DNA of 7,070 nucleotides, taken from assembly GCA_025458755.1 (NCBI GenBank), contig JALORT010000324.1:1-7070 (forward strand), in the 5' to 3' direction. Shown one piece after another: positions 1-5,919 of the stretch. A program made the position numbers and the translations under genes. Numbering within the stretch: the first letter of the stretch is position 1; every line of letters starts with the position of its first letter. The notes beneath the pieces were generated by a model that did no database searches, was not told where the DNA came from, and saw only the letters and a program-made list of their open reading frames with translations. The stretch is from Methylotetracoccus sp. Lineage in GTDB: Bacteria > Pseudomonadota > Gammaproteobacteria > Methylococcales > Methylococcaceae.

Positions 1-965
1 CGGATTTCGCCGTATCGATAGCTCGGTACGCCCCACAGGCCACTCTCTGCGAGCAACCGTTGGTTCTCTTCGACCCGGAGGCGCCAGGACTCCTCGCCGA
101 TCCGCCGCCGCGCTTCGTCCCAGTTCAGCCCCGCCCGCTCGACGATCCGGGCGAGGCCGGCGTCCGTGCCGGCGTCGACGCCCTCGGCCCAGACGGCGCG
201 GAAGAAGCAGCTCAGAAACTCGCGCAGGCGTCCATGGCCGTCGGCGTAGTCGAGGAGCGCGTAGCCACGTTCGACCGGACGACCGACCGGATCGGAGATC
301 CTGCCAAAGGGAATCCCGAGCTTTCGCGCTTCGCGAGCCGCGTCGCGCAGGATGTACATTCTCTTCTGGCGGCTCACCGTCAGGCCGCGCATGACCATCG
401 GCAGAACCGGCCGGAGACGGACTGGAATCGCGTAGTGGTCGGCGAGCCGGAGCGTTCTATCGAACGCCAGGTACGAGTAGGGGCTGCGCAACGAGAAGAA
501 GAAATCGAGCGCGGGTCCCCCGGCACCGGCGCCGGCCGAACCGTAACAGAAGGGCTGCCACGTTCGGGTCCAGCGCGCCACGTCCGCACCCCGCCCCAGA
601 CCGAGACTCCGCCATCGTCCCTCTAGGTGATCCAGGCGGTCGATGCCGCCGTACCACTCTCCCCCGTAGCGGAGCATCGCACTCTGGTAGTGATAGTCAC
701 CGCTGACAGCTCCAAAAGGTACTTCAGGGTCGAGAAATAAATGCCTTTCAAGCTGAGTTGGAAAGATTTTATCTAAGGCTTTAACCACCTTGTCTGCCCA
801 AGACTCCACTGGTTCTAGCAGATCATTAAGGTTCTTATCATTGTATTCGCCAATGTCCTTTCTTTTTAGGTACTCTATACGGACAGTTGAGATTGCATCG
901 TAACCTTCATTTATCAATGCAACCAGTTCCTCATTAGCCGACGCCAGATGGACAAGTAATCGCAT
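1..965 (-). CDS. Chimeric ORF: unrecognised AT-rich N-terminus fused to 2-hydroxychromene-2-carboxylate isomerase-family (DsbA-like) domain, 3' end beyond window
   Basis: An uninterrupted leftward frame of 321 codons runs from ATG at 965-963 to the window edge; a TGA two codons upstream of that ATG limits the start. Residues 1 to about 90 (GC about 41%) are not recognised. From about residue 96 the sequence is GC-rich and matches what I know of the DsbA-like HCCA isomerase family, which uses glutathione or acts as a GST-kappa-like oxidoreductase in aromatic degradation. Residues 96-118 (AMLRYGGEWY...) resemble the end of a first thioredoxin-fold domain, as in the tandem two-domain members. 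A second domain starts at D154 with FFFSLRSPYSYLA; the serine follows the family's catalytic-Ser pattern and there is no CXXC. The loop WGVPS (residues 311-315) fits the cis-proline site. The last visible residue is Ile321, so little should be missing at the C-terminus. The first domain is mostly replaced by foreign sequence, so function is doubtful. The ATG lacks a good ribosome site. Confidence 0.75.
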   Translation of the reverse strand, partial: MRLLVHLASANEELVALINEGYDAISTVRIEYLKRKDIGEYNDKNLNDLLEPVESWADKVVKALDKIFPTQLERHLFLDPEVPFGAVSGDYHYQSAMLRYGGEWYGGIDRLDHLEGRWRSLGLGRGADVARWTRTWQPFCYGSAGAGAGGPALDFFFSLRSPYSYLAFDRTLRLADHYAIPVRLRPVLPMVMRGLTVSRQKRMYILRDAAREARKLGIPFGRISDPVGRPVERGYALLDYADGHGRLREFLSCFFRAVWAEGVDAGTDAGLARIVERAGLNWDEARRRIGEESWRLRVEENQRLLAESGLWGVPSYRYGEI

Positions 966-1004
966 CAGTCAAAAATATTTATCCCAATAAAAACCAGGCC
1001 CGCA

Positions 1005-1029
1005 TGATAAGGTATTGAATCACTTATCA
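1005..1029. repeat. Short inverted repeat between two leftward genes
   Basis: TGATAAG (1005-1011) and CTTATCA (1023-1029) are perfect 7-bp arms with an 11-nt loop. They overlap the stop codon of the ATPase fragment (1027-1029). An intrinsic terminator after that gene is possible, but the stem is AT-rich and short. The 61-bp gap between the two leftward genes (966-1026) holds nothing else I can name. Confidence 0.3.
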
Positions 1030-1658
1030 CCGCGCACTCCCCTTCGCCAACAGCATCCGCACCGCCAGGAACATGGCGGCACCGATCCCGGCCATGACGT
1101 ACATCGTCCGGTCCCCCATCCCCAGCGCCACATAGCGCAGCGCCACGATCCCGGCACCGGCCACGATCATGACCGGTGTGAAGTCGAAGTAACGGACACC
1201 GGCATCATGCCGCATTTCGCGGATACGGCGCTTGTCGACCACCCGCTCCTTGGCGCTGGCATCGAGCATGTCATGGATGGCCTGCGGTACCCCACCGGAC
1301 TGGCGCACCACATGGGCGGTATAGAGCTCCGGCGACTCGATCAGCACGCCCCGCTTGGCGATATAGGTCCGCACGATTTCGGTAGCTGTCTCCGGAGGCA
1401 GTGGCGGCACCTCCAGCACCTGCATTTTCCACCAGAGCTTACGTAGCCCGTGCTTGCGGTTGCTGGCGCAGCCGGCTATCTGAGAGAACTCGAACACGGC
1501 CAGCCAAAAGGCCTGTTGGGTCGGGGTAAGGTAGGTCAGATCGTCGACCGCGATCAGCGGCTTTTCGCCGTGTTCGGCATGCTCGGCCAGGGCCGGGATG
1601 ATGGCGTGGGTCAGGTCGCGCAGGCTGAGCCGATTCACATGCCGTCGGATGGACTGCC
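1027..1658 (-). pseudogene. C-terminal fragment of an AAA/P-loop ATPase with two C-terminal membrane helices
   Basis: This leftward frame ends in TGA at 1029-1027. It can be read back to an ATG at 1734, but the first 25 residues are encoded by the IS21 terminal repeats, so native protein begins near 1658. Visible in the native part are a Walker B strand, LIAVDDLTYL, an ASNRK stretch where a sensor-1 residue would lie, and SGGVPQAI, which resembles a sensor-2/lid helix. Two hydrophobic segments close the protein, FTPVMIVAGAGIVALRYVAL and TMYVMAGIGAAMFLAVRMLLA (split at an arginine), followed by a basic tail. No Walker A (GxxxxGKT/S) is present, because it would lie in the missing N-terminus. 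The family name is not clear to me; ATPases of this type accompany mobile elements and secretion systems, but I would not assign a role. It is almost certainly inactive. Confidence 0.7.
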
Positions 1659-1753
1659 TGCGTATTCCGACGTCATTTGGCCACTGATTCCAATCGCATT
1701 CGGCCACCGGTTCCGATGGGATTCGGCCACTCATTCCGAGGCCATTCGGCCAC
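1659..1753. repeat. Left IS21 terminal repeats (four ~23-bp tandem units)
   Basis: Units occupy 1662-1684, 1685-1707, 1708-1730 and 1731-1753. Each has ATTCC or TTCC near its start and ends in TTCGGCCAC (TTTGGCCAC in the first). The strict 23-bp period, about two helical turns, suggests several transposase molecules bind on one face of the DNA. The same units recur inverted at the right end. Confidence 0.9.
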
Positions 1754-1816
1754 CCTCTTGGGCGGGGGCGACGCGGGGTAACTCAACTATGATCCACCTC
1801 TTTTTCGGAGCGAGAG

Positions 1817-3352
1817 GTGGCAGTGGAGCGGTTATCCATGCGCAAGATTCGAGAGGTTCTACGACTTAAATTTGACGGTGGTCTCGGCGACCGCCAGATT
1901 GCCCGGAGTGTGGGCATCGCCCGCAGCAGCGTGGGCGAGTATGTGCGGCGGTTTCAGGCCGCGGGGCTGGTGTGGCCGGTGTCCTCGGCGTTGACCGACA
2001 CCGGGCTGGAAGCCTGTCTGTTTCCGGTGGTCCCCCAGGCAACGGGTCAACGGCGGCCACTGCCGGACTGGCCGATGGTCCATCAGGAGCTACGGCACAA
2101 GGGCGTGACCCTGCTGTTGCTGTGGCAAGAGTACAAGGCGGCCGCGCCGGAGGGGTTGCAATACTCCCGGTTCTGCGACCTGTATCAGGCATGGCGCGGC
2201 CAGCGCGACCTGGTGATGCGGCAGACGCATCGCGCGGGTGAGAAGCTGTTCGTTGATTTCTGCGGCCAGACCGCGGCGATCGTCGACCGGCAGACCGGGG
2301 AGATCCGGCCGGCGCAGATCTTCGTGGCGGTCCTCGGGGCCTCCAATTACACCTACGCTGAGGCGGTCGCCAGCCAGGGCTTGACCGACTGGATCGGCGC
2401 GCATGTCCGGGCGCTGGCGTTCTTCGGCGGTGTGCCCGAGGTGTTGGTGCCGGACAATCTGGCGTCGGGGGTGACCAAGGCCTGTCGCTACGAACCCGAC
2501 CTCAACGCCACCTATGCCGAGATGGCCGCGCATTACGGTGTGGCGGTGGTGCCGGCCCGGGTGCGCAAGCCGCGCGATAAGGCTAAAGTGGAAGCCGGCG
2601 TGCTGTTGGTGGAGCGCTGGATCCTGGCGCGCCTCAGGAACCAGGTGTTCGGCTCGCTGACGTCGCTGAATCGGGCCATCGCGACGCTGGTGGCGGAACT
2701 GAACGCGCGGCCGTTCAAAAAGCTGCCCGGCTCCCGCCGCTCGGCGTTCGAGGCGATCGACCGTCCGGCGCTCAACCCCCTGCCCGCAACGCCGTACGAG
2801 TTCGCCCACTGGAAGCAGGCCAAGGTCCACGTCGACTACCACGTGGAGGTGGAGGGGCATTACTACTCCGTACCGCACACCCTGGTCGGGCGCAAGGTCG
2901 ACCTGCGTTACACCGCGACCACGGTGGAAGTCTTTCACCACGGCCAGCGCGTGGCGTCCCATCCGAAAGTCGAACAGCGCGGGCGCCACAGCACCGTGGA
3001 CAGCCATATGCCGCCGCATCACCGCTTCGCCCGCTGGTCCCCGGAGCGGCTGCGGCGTTGGGCGGAGCAGTCAGGACCGGCCACCGCGCAGCTGATCGAG
3101 GCCATCCTCGCTGCCCGGCGCCATCCGGAACAGGGCTATCGGTCCTGCCTCGGCATTCTGCGCCTGGGCGAACGCTTCGGTGCCGGGCGGTTGGAGGCGG
3201 CGTGCCAACGCGCCTTGGCGATCAACGCCCGCAGCTACCGCAGCGTCGAATCGATTCTGGCCCATGGCCTCGAGGCCCAACCGGTGACACCGCCGGAAAC
3301 TCCGCACACCCCGCCGCACGCCAATCTGCGCGGCCCCGAATACTTCCATTAA
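1817..3352 (+). CDS. istA: IS21-family transposase IstA
   Basis: This 511-residue DDE transposase is full length for IstA. It binds the IS ends and carries out strand transfer with IstB as its ATPase partner. Residues 8-45 form the N-terminal helix-turn-helix (MRKIREVLRLKF..., DRQIARSVGIARSSVGEYVR). The catalytic triad is complete: D147 in FVDFCGQT, D213 in VPDNLASG and E259 in KAKVEAG. The C-terminal Mu-like beta-barrel region (about 340-390, VEGHYYSVPHTLVGRKVDLRY) is also typical. The start is taken as GTG 1817, six bases after GGAG (1807-1810), giving the usual family opening xxERLSMRKI; ATG at 1838 is the alternative. A TATGAT (1788-1793) could be a -10 box, but no good -35 lies at the proper distance. 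istB begins 16 bp downstream, as in most IS21 elements. Nothing in this gene looks broken. Confidence 0.96.
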   Translation: MAVERLSMRKIREVLRLKFDGGLGDRQIARSVGIARSSVGEYVRRFQAAGLVWPVSSALTDTGLEACLFPVVPQATGQRRPLPDWPMVHQELRHKGVTLLLLWQEYKAAAPEGLQYSRFCDLYQAWRGQRDLVMRQTHRAGEKLFVDFCGQTAAIVDRQTGEIRPAQIFVAVLGASNYTYAEAVASQGLTDWIGAHVRALAFFGGVPEVLVPDNLASGVTKACRYEPDLNATYAEMAAHYGVAVVPARVRKPRDKAKVEAGVLLVERWILARLRNQVFGSLTSLNRAIATLVAELNARPFKKLPGSRRSAFEAIDRPALNPLPATPYEFAHWKQAKVHVDYHVEVEGHYYSVPHTLVGRKVDLRYTATTVEVFHHGQRVASHPKVEQRGRHSTVDSHMPPHHRFARWSPERLRRWAEQSGPATAQLIEAILAARRHPEQGYRSCLGILRLGERFGAGRLEAACQRALAINARSYRSVESILAHGLEAQPVTPPETPHTPPHANLRGPEYFH

Positions 3353-3368
3353 CCTTGGAATCACGATC

Positions 3369-4075
3369 ATGCTGTCACACCCCACCTTCGACCACCTGCG
3401 CACCCTCCAGCTCAGCGGCATGCTAAAGGCCCTGCACGATCAAGAGCAACTGCCGGATAGCGAGCGCCTGAGCTTCCTGGAGCGCTTGGGGCTCCTCCTC
3501 GACCGGGAAATCAGTGAGCGCCAGAACCGCCGGCTCACGACCCGGCTGCGCGCCGCCCAACTGAAACAGCAGGCCAGCCTGGAAGACTTGGACCTGAAGA
3601 CACCGCGGCACCTCGACCGCGCCCTGATTCACCAACTCGCCGACTGCCAGTGGGTCGCCGCGCACCTGAAGCGCAGAAAGCCTGTCGCGAAGGCTACACC
3701 GCGCTGTACCAACGACTCCCCCGACTCCTGACGGAATTGGAGATCGCCCGCGGTGATGGCCGCTATCCGAAACTGATGCGCCAACTCGCCCGGGTCGACG
3801 TGTTGGTGTTGGACGATTGGGGCCTCGAGAACAGCGTCAACGACCGCCAACGACGCGATCTCCTGGAACTCCTCGACGACCGTTACGCCACCCGCGCCAC
3901 CGTGGTCACCAGCCAACTGCCGATCGAACACTGGCATCAGGCCCTCGGCGATCCCACCCTGGCCGAAGCCATCCTCGATCGCTTGGTGCACAACGCCTAT
4001 CGGCTGCCTCTCCAAGGCGATTCGATGCGCAAACAAGGCCGACCGACACCGGTCTCGCCACCCGTTACGCCGTAA
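3369..4075 (+). pseudogene. istB: IstB transposition helper ATPase, broken by a frameshifting internal deletion
   Basis: IstB is the AAA+ ATPase that helps IstA choose and bend target DNA. The N-terminal part is read from ATG 3369 to about 3662 (HLRTLQLSGMLKAL, then [12 protein letters not shown] and [10 protein letters not shown]). The rest lies in another frame from about 3670 ([19 protein letters not shown]) to TAA 4073-4075, with Walker [12 protein letters not shown], the VVTSQLP segment and [12 protein letters not shown]. Between QWVAAH and KACREGY intact family members carry about 26 residues that include the P-loop GPTGVGKT. Here only 23 nt separate the flanking codons, so about 55 nt seem lost, shifting the frame and removing Walker A. 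The size is estimated from remembered family spacing. ATP binding would be abolished even if the frame were restored by slippage. The tail SPPVTP is unusual and matches the next gene's tail. Confidence 0.9.
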
Positions 4076-4348
4076 CGCCTCCAGGGAGAACCGACCCATG
4101 CCCAAGACTTCGGCCCAACGGCAGGCCGCTTATCGCTCACGCCGGGATCACGGCGAAGGCGAACGGCGCCTCAATACCTGGATCAGCACGTCCGCCTATT
4201 TCGCCTTGGAACGGCTGGCACGACGTCACCGCCTCACCCGGCGCGCCCTGATCGAGCGCCTGGTGCTCGCGGCCGACCAGGACCTCATCGACACCCTGGA
4301 CCGCGACACCCCGGAGTGGGATCACTACTTCGGCGTTACGCCGTAACG
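4063..4348. repeat. 15-bp direct repeat bracketing the passenger gene
   Basis: CGTTACGCCGTAACG occurs at 4063-4077 and 4334-4348. The first copy covers the istB stop and the second the passenger-gene stop, so both proteins end in VTP. Each copy is also nearly palindromic (GTTACG/CGTAAC). The two copies are 271 bp apart and enclose the whole passenger gene. Confidence 0.9.
4098..4346 (+). CDS. Small ribbon-helix-helix-like protein, IS21 passenger gene
   Basis: This gene encodes 82 residues. The N-terminus is basic (MPKTSAQRQAAYRSRR) and is followed by RRLNTWISTSAYFALERLARRH (split around residues 28-49) and LTRRALIERLVLAADQDLI. That order of a short beta strand and two helices fits the ribbon-helix-helix DNA-binding fold. 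The C-terminus is acidic (LDRDTPEWDHYFGVTP). Similar small third ORFs are familiar beside IS21 istAB genes, but I know of no assigned function. A regulator of transposase expression is an inference. The start ATG has GGGAG (4083-4087) at a good distance, and the gene follows istB by 22 bp, so co-transcription from the istA side is likely. Its coding frame is intact although istB is broken. Confidence 0.8.
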   Translation: MPKTSAQRQAAYRSRRDHGEGERRLNTWISTSAYFALERLARRHRLTRRALIERLVLAADQDLIDTLDRDTPEWDHYFGVTP

Positions 4349-4364
4349 GAGACAAAAACACCCG

Positions 4365-4405
4365 AAAAAAAACCGGATCGGTCCACCCGCCATTGACCGA
4401 TCCGG
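4365..4405 (-). terminator. Rho-independent terminator acting on leftward transcription
   Basis: Perfect 11-bp arms CCGGATCGGTC (4373-4383) and GACCGATCCGG (4395-4405) enclose an 11-nt loop. Eight A residues at 4365-4372 become a U-tract on the minus-strand transcript, directly after the stem. It would stop transcription entering the IS from its right side, and thus antisense reading of the transposition genes. On the plus strand there is no U-tract, although the hairpin may still weaken istAB read-through. Confidence 0.8.
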
Positions 4406-4454
4406 ATCACTCTGAGTAAGCTCCAACCACCCCGCGTCGCTTCGCTCCGACCGC

Positions 4455-4525
4455 CCGGCCGAATGCCATCGGAATGAGCGGCCGAATCACGCTGGAATCG
4501 GTGGCCGAATGGACTGGAATACGCA
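4455..4525. repeat. Right IS21 terminal repeats (three ~23-bp units)
   Basis: Units lie at 4455-4477, 4478-4500 and 4501-4522, inverted relative to the left end, followed by GCA to the tip at 4525. Each contains GGCCGAAT and GGAAT. The outermost unit is 22 bp rather than 23, one base shorter in its spacer than the left counterpart, and the right end has one unit fewer than the left. Confidence 0.9.
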
Positions 4526-5138
4526 GTTCGACCGCTCGCTGATCGAACAAGGCTGTCGTTTCGATGAGGACTTGCATGCGCTGGAGGACTACGATCTGCT
4601 GCTTCAAGTGTGGCAGCACACCCGGTCGGTCAGCAGCGGCCGGGTGACCGCTGCCCGCGCCGGCTGCCCGACGGGCAAGTCCGATCCTCTGACCGAACCT
4701 GCTGCGGTCGATCAGGCCGTCGCCGCGGCATTTGAAAAATGGCGAACGCGATGGCAGGGGACGCAGTGGGCTGACATCGCGCGATCCTGGGCAGAACGTC
4801 TTGCCGAATCCGAGCGCCGCTCGCGTTTGTTGCAACATCGCCTTGATCAGACCTCGGCCGAAGCCGACTCGCAGCGGCGTCTCTTGGCCGAGCGTGACAT
4901 TGAGCTCCATCAGATGAAGCAACAGATGGATCAGACCTCGGCTGAGCTCGAGCGGAGCCGGCGCCTGGCGTCGGGCACCGAGGCATCGCTCAAGCGCCTG
5001 CAACAGGAAAACTCAGAATTGGCGGTGCGGGAAGCGAGTCTGCAGCAGGCGCTCCAAGCCCTTTACGTCTCGACGTCCTGGAGAGTGACTCGCCCTTTGC
5101 GCTTATTCTCCCGTCTGTTGCGCGGCGAATGGCGCTAA
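4526..5138 (+). pseudogene. 3' fragment of a family-2 glycosyltransferase with C-terminal coiled coil
   Basis: An open frame from ATG 4509, inside the IS end, to TAA 5136-5138 gives 209 residues, of which about the first six are IS-encoded. The native part opens with FDRSLIEQGCRFDEDLHALEDYDLLLQ, split here as FDRSLIEQGCRFDEDL then HALEDYDLLLQVWQHT. This matches the late catalytic-domain motif (FDE.L...EDYDL) of GT2 enzymes that build O-antigen or capsule polysaccharides. Residues ~95-185 are a long charged coiled coil, with DQTSAE repeated 28 residues apart, exactly four heptads. It ends with LYVSTSWRVTRPLRLFSRLLRGEWR-type sequence (shown here in parts: STSWRVTRPLRL, FSRLLRGEWR), common at the end of such transferases. 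The nucleotide-sugar-binding N-terminus is absent, so it is a remnant. Confidence 0.8.
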
Positions 5139-5159
5139 TCCCCGGCTTTGCCGGGGGAT
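5138..5159 (+). terminator. GC-rich hairpin just after the glycosyltransferase stop
   Basis: CCCCGGC (5140-5146), loop TTT, and GCCGGGG (5150-5156) form a perfect 7-bp stem that starts one base after the TAA. No U-tract follows, so it may act as an RNA-stabilising or weak termination hairpin. It seems to close the transcription unit of the truncated gene. The rest of 5160-5289 has no gene, clear attC or convincing promoter that I can see. Confidence 0.5.
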
Positions 5160-5289
5160 CGTCACTGCTGACTACACTGTCGAAGTCAGCCGAGCCGCCT
5201 CAGGAAACTCCATCCATCCGATTTGCGCGATGGCGTTGGAGGTTCTGGATTTGTGAGACAAAAGGCACACATGGTGCTAATCTTTCGCG

Positions 5290-5571
5290 GTGCGAACGTT
5301 CGCGTGGAATTCGGAGAAGAATGAGCTTCTCAAAGCGGAGCGAGGTATCTCTTTCGAAGACATCGTCTTGAATATCCAGTTAGGAAATGAAGTCGATATC
5401 TTCGAGCATCCGAATCAAGAGCGATATCCTGGACAAAAGATCTCCGTCGTGCTTGTCGAGGGGTATGCGTACCTTGTCCCATTCGTTGAAAGTGAAGAGG
5501 AGATCTTCCTGAAAACCATCATTCCAAGCCGAAAGGCCACGAAGCAATATGTTGGTGGTTCATATGAATAA
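5290..5571 (+). CDS. BrnT-like toxin
   Basis: This is a 93-residue protein from GTG 5290. The opening RTFAWNSEKNELLKAERGISFED has the W/D-x-x-K-N...GISFE pattern of BrnT-type RelE-fold ribonuclease toxins. The middle HPNQERYPGQKISVVLVEGYAYLVPF and the end IFLKTIIPSRKATKQYVGG (parts shown) match a widespread BrnT-related subgroup in which the ATR/ARKA-type tail supplies basic residues. Such toxins cleave RNA and are held by a partner with a ribbon-helix-helix domain. Its stop overlaps the next gene's ATG by 8 bp (ATGAATAA), indicating coupled translation. There is no visible Shine-Dalgarno sequence before the GTG, and a 12-bp palindrome covers the first codons. A plain HigB/RelE relative is the main alternative. 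Toxin assignment is by family resemblance. Confidence 0.72.
   Translation: MRTFAWNSEKNELLKAERGISFEDIVLNIQLGNEVDIFEHPNQERYPGQKISVVLVEGYAYLVPFVESEEEIFLKTIIPSRKATKQYVGGSYE
5292..5303. promoter_or_regulatory. 12-bp perfect palindrome over the toxin start codon region
   Basis: GCGAACGTTCGC is self-complementary and spans codons 1-5 of the BrnT-like gene. TTCGCG is also repeated at 5284-5289 and 5300-5305. TA operons are commonly repressed by their own antitoxin at palindromes near the start, so an operator role is plausible. It could equally be a chance result of the codons. Confidence 0.35.
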
Positions 5572-5845
5572 GCTCAGATCTGAAGAGATAGAGATTTTGG
5601 AAGCGTTTGAGGCAGGCCGTCTCAAACGCGTGAAGAATGCCGATGAGGAGATCAAAGAGCATCGCGTGGTTGCGGAAGAAACGTTCAAAAAGGACGCACG
5701 GATCAACATTCGTCTCTCGTCCCGAGATCTCCGAGCCCTTCAAGCGCGCGCGCTGAAAGAAGGCATTCCCTACCAAACTCTGGTGTCAAGCGTGCTTCAC
5801 AAGTTTGTCGATGGGCAACTCGTCGAGAAAGCGGCTAACAAATAA
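5564..5845 (+). CDS. BrnA-like / CopG-type antitoxin
   Basis: From ATG 5564 the product has 93 residues. An upstream in-frame ATG at 5549 would add MLVVH, but the usual opening of relatives (M-N-K-L-x-x-E-E-x-E-I-L-E-x-F-E) favours 5564. The N-terminal half is acidic and helical, suited to covering the toxin. RINIRLSSRDLRALQARA followed by LPYQT-like IPYQTLVSSVLHKFV forms a ribbon-helix-helix at residues about 49-85, the operator-binding part. Toxin-first order with an 8-bp overlap is the BrnTA arrangement. The last codons (AANK and the TAA) lie in the R'' end of the attC site, so the cassette ends directly on the gene. Confidence 0.78.
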   Translation: MNKLRSEEIEILEAFEAGRLKRVKNADEEIKEHRVVAEETFKKDARINIRLSSRDLRALQARALKEGIPYQTLVSSVLHKFVDGQLVEKAANK

Positions 5846-5890
5846 ATCCAGCGGACGCCTTAAACGGCGCCGCTGATTTAAGCGTTGGGC
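5833..5890 (+). other. attC: attC recombination site of the BrnT/BrnA-like cassette
   Basis: R'' GGCTAAC (5833-5839) and R' GTTGGGC (5884-5890) bound a 58-bp imperfect inverted repeat. The inner arms CAGCGG-A-CGCC (5849-5859) and GGCGCCGCTG (5866-5875) pair perfectly except for A5855, the extrahelical base that orients attC for the integrase. TAAAT/ATTTA extends the stem. The R'' box departs from RYYYAAC at its second base, while R' fits GTTRRRY. Confidence 0.85.
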
Positions 5891-5913
5891 GTCAGCAATG
5901 CTTGTGGTAGATT
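5885..5913 (+). promoter_or_regulatory. Candidate hicA promoter using the attC R' box as -35
   Basis: TTGGGC (5885-5890) and TAGATT (5908-5913) are separated by exactly 17 bp, and TAGATT matches 4 of 6 bases of TATAAT. Transcription would begin about 6-7 bases on, at or next to the hicA ATG at 5920. There is no Shine-Dalgarno sequence in between, so the mRNA would be leaderless. The -35 agrees with consensus only in TTG. Confidence 0.45.
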
Positions 5914-5919
5914 GGCGCC

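Larger units (their letters stand above)
1659..4525 (+). mobile_element. IS21-family insertion sequence, about 2.87 kb, with passenger gene and defective istB
   Basis: The ends are inverted: TGCGTATTCC at 1659 and its complement GGAATACGCA ending at 4525, each followed inward by tandem ~23-bp repeats of the form ATTCC-N5/6-ATTCGGCCAC. The interior order is istA, istB, a small ribbon-helix-helix-like gene and a terminator. Paired istA/istB and multiple repeated terminal binding sites are hallmarks of IS21. The flanking bases (GACTGCC before 1659, GTTCGAC after 4525) do not form a 4-8 bp target duplication, and different truncated genes lie on the two sides. The end positions could shift by 1 bp because a C precedes TGCG on both sides. 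With istB broken, the copy is probably immobile unless IstB comes from another copy. Confidence 0.92.

Noticed and set aside
60..626. Long plus-strand frame of 188 codons
   Set aside because: It lies opposite the isomerase-family gene; the product is low-complexity and Arg/Pro/Ala-rich with no recognisable motif. The minus-strand reading gives clear family motifs.
1662..1753. CRISPR-like array at the IS left end because of regular 23-bp repeats
   Set aside because: Units are contiguous with no unique spacers, recur inverted at the other end, and are explained as transposase binding sites.
1788..1793. TATGAT as an istA promoter -10
   Set aside because: No acceptable -35 lies 16-19 bp upstream; kept only as a remark in the istA entry.
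1450..1869. Plus-strand frame spanning the IS left end
   Set aside because: It crosses the IS boundary and is antisense to the ATPase remnant, with no motif. The terminal repeats simply lack stops.
2090..3022. 310-codon minus-strand frame inside istA
   Set aside because: It mirrors istA, whose DDE motifs are complete. The His/Arg-rich product resembles nothing and is a GC-rich shadow.
5251..5283. Promoter for the BrnT-like gene (TTGTGA with TAATCT)
   Set aside because: Spacing is 21 bp and the -10 matches only half of consensus; alternatives at 17-18 bp are worse.
5160..5289. A possible attC or attI before the BrnT-like gene (GCGTTGGAGG near 5233)
   Set aside because: GTTGGAG does not fit GTTRRRY, and no complementary RYYYAAC partner or two-arm stem with an unpaired base was found.
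5129..5371. 80-codon plus-strand frame between the glycosyltransferase and the toxin
   Set aside because: It contains the hairpin and overlaps the BrnT-like gene in another frame; no conserved pattern.
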